Origin: Pseudomonas sp. Bc-h
GTDB taxonomy: Bacteria > Pseudomonadota > Gammaproteobacteria > Pseudomonadales > Pseudomonadaceae
Direction: 5' to 3'
DNA: 64,000 bases
NCBI RefSeq assembly: GCF_002080045.1
Contig: NZ_MUIN01000002.1
Span: forward strand, 400,091 to 464,090
Shown here: in pieces, positions 62,401 to 64,000 of the stretch
Layout: the number at the start of each line of letters is the position of its first letter
Position numbering within the stretch: the stretch's first letter is position 1
Translations under genes and position numbers: made by a program
Notes under the pieces: generated by a model
What the model saw: the letters and a program-made list of their open reading frames with translations, nothing else
The model's database searches: none
Told to the model about the DNA's origin: nothing

Positions 62401-62557
62401 ACGGGCAGGTGTTGCGGGTTTCATGGGTGTGGGCGAGCTTGAAGTGGCGTATCTGCTCGGCGAAAGCGGGCGTTGGCGCCATGCCCAACGCCGCCAGGCT
62501 CGAGCCTCCAAGGCCGATAGCGGCGACCTTGAAGAACTGCCGACGGTTGAGGTCCAT
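59492..62557 (-). CDS. fdnG: Formate dehydrogenase-N alpha subunit (selenoprotein, in-frame UGA read as Sec197)
   Basis: 1021 residues. The mRNA UGA at 61969-61967 is selenocysteine 197, in [22 protein letters not shown], exactly where E. coli FdnG has Sec196. The N-terminus [18 protein letters not shown] is a Tat signal. The [4Fe-4S] site is [10 protein letters not shown] with the later [11 protein letters not shown]. Molybdopterin-binding blocks continue with [15 protein letters not shown]. The ATG has AGGAG 7 nt upstream. It oxidises formate to CO2 on the periplasmic face. The operon order is fdnG-fdxH-fdnI-fdhE-selA-selB-selC. Confidence 0.95.
61937..61969 (-). promoter_or_regulatory. bSECIS hairpin following the Sec UGA of fdnG
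   Basis: In the mRNA, 10 nt after UGA, the stem CGG-U-GGCA closes an AGUCU loop against UGCC-CCG (61956-61937). A single bulged U and a GU in the apical loop are the features SelB recognises in E. coli fdnG and fdhF. This supports recoding rather than a nonsense mutation. Confidence 0.85.
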
Positions 62558-63474
62558 CGTGCACTCCTGATCAGGGGAATGTTTGCGGTACGTTGCCGCA
62601 AGGGTTGTTCGATCACGGTGTCGGGGTATTGCGCCGACGTTTGAAACTTTAGTTCAGATTGGCGGGGGTGCCATGAAATTGTGGGGGGTGATCTTGGGCG
62701 CTCGGACGCTGGGGGTTGGGGGTATATCCGTTATTTGTGGTGACGCTAGTTATGGGCTGGCTAACGCCAGACCTATTTCGCCTTCGGCGAGTTACTTGAA
62801 AGGACACCAAGTAACCAAGTGTCCTTGCTCCTGGTTTGGCGGCTCCTTCGTCGCCGTACCCTCACTTCGGCGACGCTCCGTGGGCCCGCCGCCATCCGCC
62901 ATCCATGGCGGGAGGCGGCTCTCGCGGCATCCATGCCGCTCGGCCCACGCAGCGACGCCTGCGTTCAGCCTGCACCCAAGTCGCGATTTGTGTCGTCTGA
63001 ACTGACGCGCACATAGAAGCAAGATCAAGATCAACAGCGAACACAGCTGTCTGTCTTGACGCATTTCCTGTGGGAGACGCCGGAGGCCACGACGGTACGG
63101 GCCGCGATTCGGACGATAGCGGTTTATCAGTTGCAGAAGAGTCGCCTGACCTACCCCCATCGTCCGACCGCCGCCCGGGCTGTCAAAGCTCCAGCGTCTC
63201 ACACAGGGTTTCGTGTGCACCTGGAAATCTGGATACGCCACGTAATCGCGGCGCGGCTGATACGGCTCTGGCTAACGCCAGAGCTGTTTCGCCTTCGGCG
63301 AGTTACTTGAAAAGACACCAAGTAACCAAGTGTCCTGGCTCCTGGTTGGGCCCTCGTTCCTCGGGTTCCCTCACTCCGGCGACGCTCCGTGGGCCCGCCG
63401 CCTGCGTTCAGCCTGCACCCAAGTCGCGATTTGTGGTGTCTGGACTTTCGCGTACGAAGATCAAGATCAACATC

Positions 63475-63504
63475 GACGGCAACGGCAACGGCAACGGCAA
63501 CGGC
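63475..63504. repeat. Hexanucleotide repeat (GACGGC then four AACGGC)
   Basis: Five consecutive 6-nt units near 63475-63504 at the end of repeat copy 2. It is a potential slippage tract in non-coding DNA. Confidence 0.75.
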
Positions 63505-63515
63505 CACAAGGGTGC

Positions 63516-63613
63516 TGATCGTTCCCACGCTCCGCGTGGGAATGCCGTCAAGGACGCTCTGCGTCCAAAATGACGCGGAGCGTCATGCGCTACGCGGAGC
63601 GTGGGAACGATCA
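63516..63613. repeat. TTCCCACGCTC-type inverted repeat pair
   Basis: GATCGTTCCCACGCTCCGCG (from 63518) and its inverted partner CGCGGAGCGTGGGAACGATC (ending 63612) flank GACGCTCTGCGTCC and GACGCGGAGCGTC hairpins. The same family occurs at 28678-28742. Confidence 0.7.
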
Positions 63614-64000
63614 AATCGAAATCTCCAACCTGACACCTGACCCTGTGGGAGCTGCTGGAGCTGTGCGACAGCCCGGGCCGCGGTCGCACGATAGCGGTGG
63701 GTCAGGCGCACCTTGGGTATCTGACACACCGCTTCGCTGCCGTCGTGACCTCCGGCGTCTCCCACAGGAACGGCGTCAGGACGGAGAACTGCGTTCGCTG
63801 TTGATCCTGATCCTGATCTTGATCTCGATCTCGGTCTTGCTTCTAAGCGCGCGAAGGTTCAGACGCCACAAATTGCGACTTTGGCAGGCCGAGCGCAGGT
63901 ATTGCGTAGGGGGCAGCGCGACATGGATGTCGCGCTAGCCGCCGTTCGGCCAGGGATGGCCGGTCGGCGGCGTGCCCCCGGAGCAATGCCGAAGCGAGGG

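Larger units (their letters stand above)
62558..64000. repeat. Gene-free tract of degenerate long intergenic repeats
   Basis: No coding gene is convincing over 1.44 kb; open frames here are short, overlap on both strands and follow the repeats. The segment next to 62558 must contain the fdnG promoter. Copy 1 (about 62755-63025) and copy 2 (about 63263-63475) share GGCTAACGCCAGA, CGCCTTCGGCGAGTTACTTG, CACCAAGTAACCAAGTGTCC, GCGACGCTCCGTGGGCCCG and CTGCACCCAAGTCGCGATTT. Copy 1 carries about 65 extra bases after GGGCCCGCCGCC. A diverged inverted fragment lies near 63869-63902. Confidence 0.75.

Noticed and set aside
62640..62700. TGGCAC...GCC sequence upstream of fdnG as a sigma-54 promoter.
   Set aside because: The GG-GC spacing is about 3 nt too short for the -24/-12 consensus.
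62583..63938. Several open frames of 60-170 codons after fdnG.
   Set aside because: They overlap on both strands, have no ribosome-binding sites and consist of repeated intergenic elements.

Overview
The window looks like a chromosomal segment of a fluorescent-group Pseudomonas. The reasons are GC-rich coding DNA, REP/REPIN-like intergenic repeats (GGCTTGCCGGC and TTCCCACGCTC-type), a creatinase that I recall as nearly identical to the P. putida enzyme, and a selenocysteine formate dehydrogenase locus of Pseudomonas type. No phage, insertion sequence, CRISPR array or rRNA was seen; the only tRNA gene is tRNA-Sec.

Layout. (1) 1-18 kb: the tail of a DUF502 membrane protein, then a giant (3778 aa) surface protein with an N-terminal LEPRILFDGA motif, a DUF4347 domain, DUF11-like and Cna-B-like modules and 11 VCBS-like repeats. 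Downstream, in tightly overlapping order, lie a TolC-like outer-membrane lipoprotein, a small periplasmic HlyD-like adaptor, a GAF-like/HlyD inner-membrane adaptor, and a fusion of a PqqD-like segment, an M50 (site-2) metalloprotease and HlyD. No ABC ATPase is present, so this looks like an unusual export or maturation machine for the giant protein and is the best candidate for an undescribed system. (2) 18-20.6 kb: RidA-like protein and an RlhA-type U32 protein. (3) 20.6-32.1 kb: a creatinine/creatine catabolic locus with a spermidine/putrescine-type ABC transporter, creatininase, an APC permease, a GATase1-AraC regulator, an MHS-family MFS transporter, creatinase and a truncated second GATase1 regulator. 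Four copies of a motif (sense CAATTACAGGTCGGA) lie in the same orientation upstream of four of these genes and define a putative regulon. (4) 32.2-34.3 kb: GNAT acetyltransferase, a small secreted protein and phosphatidylcholine synthase. (5) 34.3-41.7 kb: an eight-gene overlapping operon of unknown purpose (GntR regulator, AprA-like flavoprotein, 2x[4Fe-4S] ferredoxin, SsuABC/TauABC-type ABC transporter, HEAT-repeat protein, DUF971 protein), with a perfect palindrome at the gntR start. (6) 41.7-46.3 kb: DecR-like Lrp regulator divergent from an IscS-like cysteine desulfurase, a SatD/DUF3307 pair bracketed by paired GTAACC-N6-GGTTAC palindromes, and a PatB/MalY C-S lyase. (7) 46.3-53 kb: an acyltransferase-like membrane protein overlapping folE2 (with a Zur-like box), gamma-glutamyltransferase, an MFS transporter and a YgiM-like SH3 protein. 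(8) 53.3-62.6 kb: selC, selB, selA, fdhE and the three formate dehydrogenase subunit genes, with an in-frame UGA and a visible bSECIS hairpin. (9) 62.6-64 kb: a gene-free tract built of degenerate long repeats.

How the genes work together. Block 8 is a self-contained selenocysteine/formate-oxidation unit lacking only selD, fdhD and the molybdopterin genes. Block 3 should convert creatinine to creatine, then to sarcosine plus urea. Blocks 5 and 6 share a sulfur/Fe-S flavour, but the substrate of block 5 cannot be read from sequence. Functions are assigned from remembered family signatures; no database search was run.
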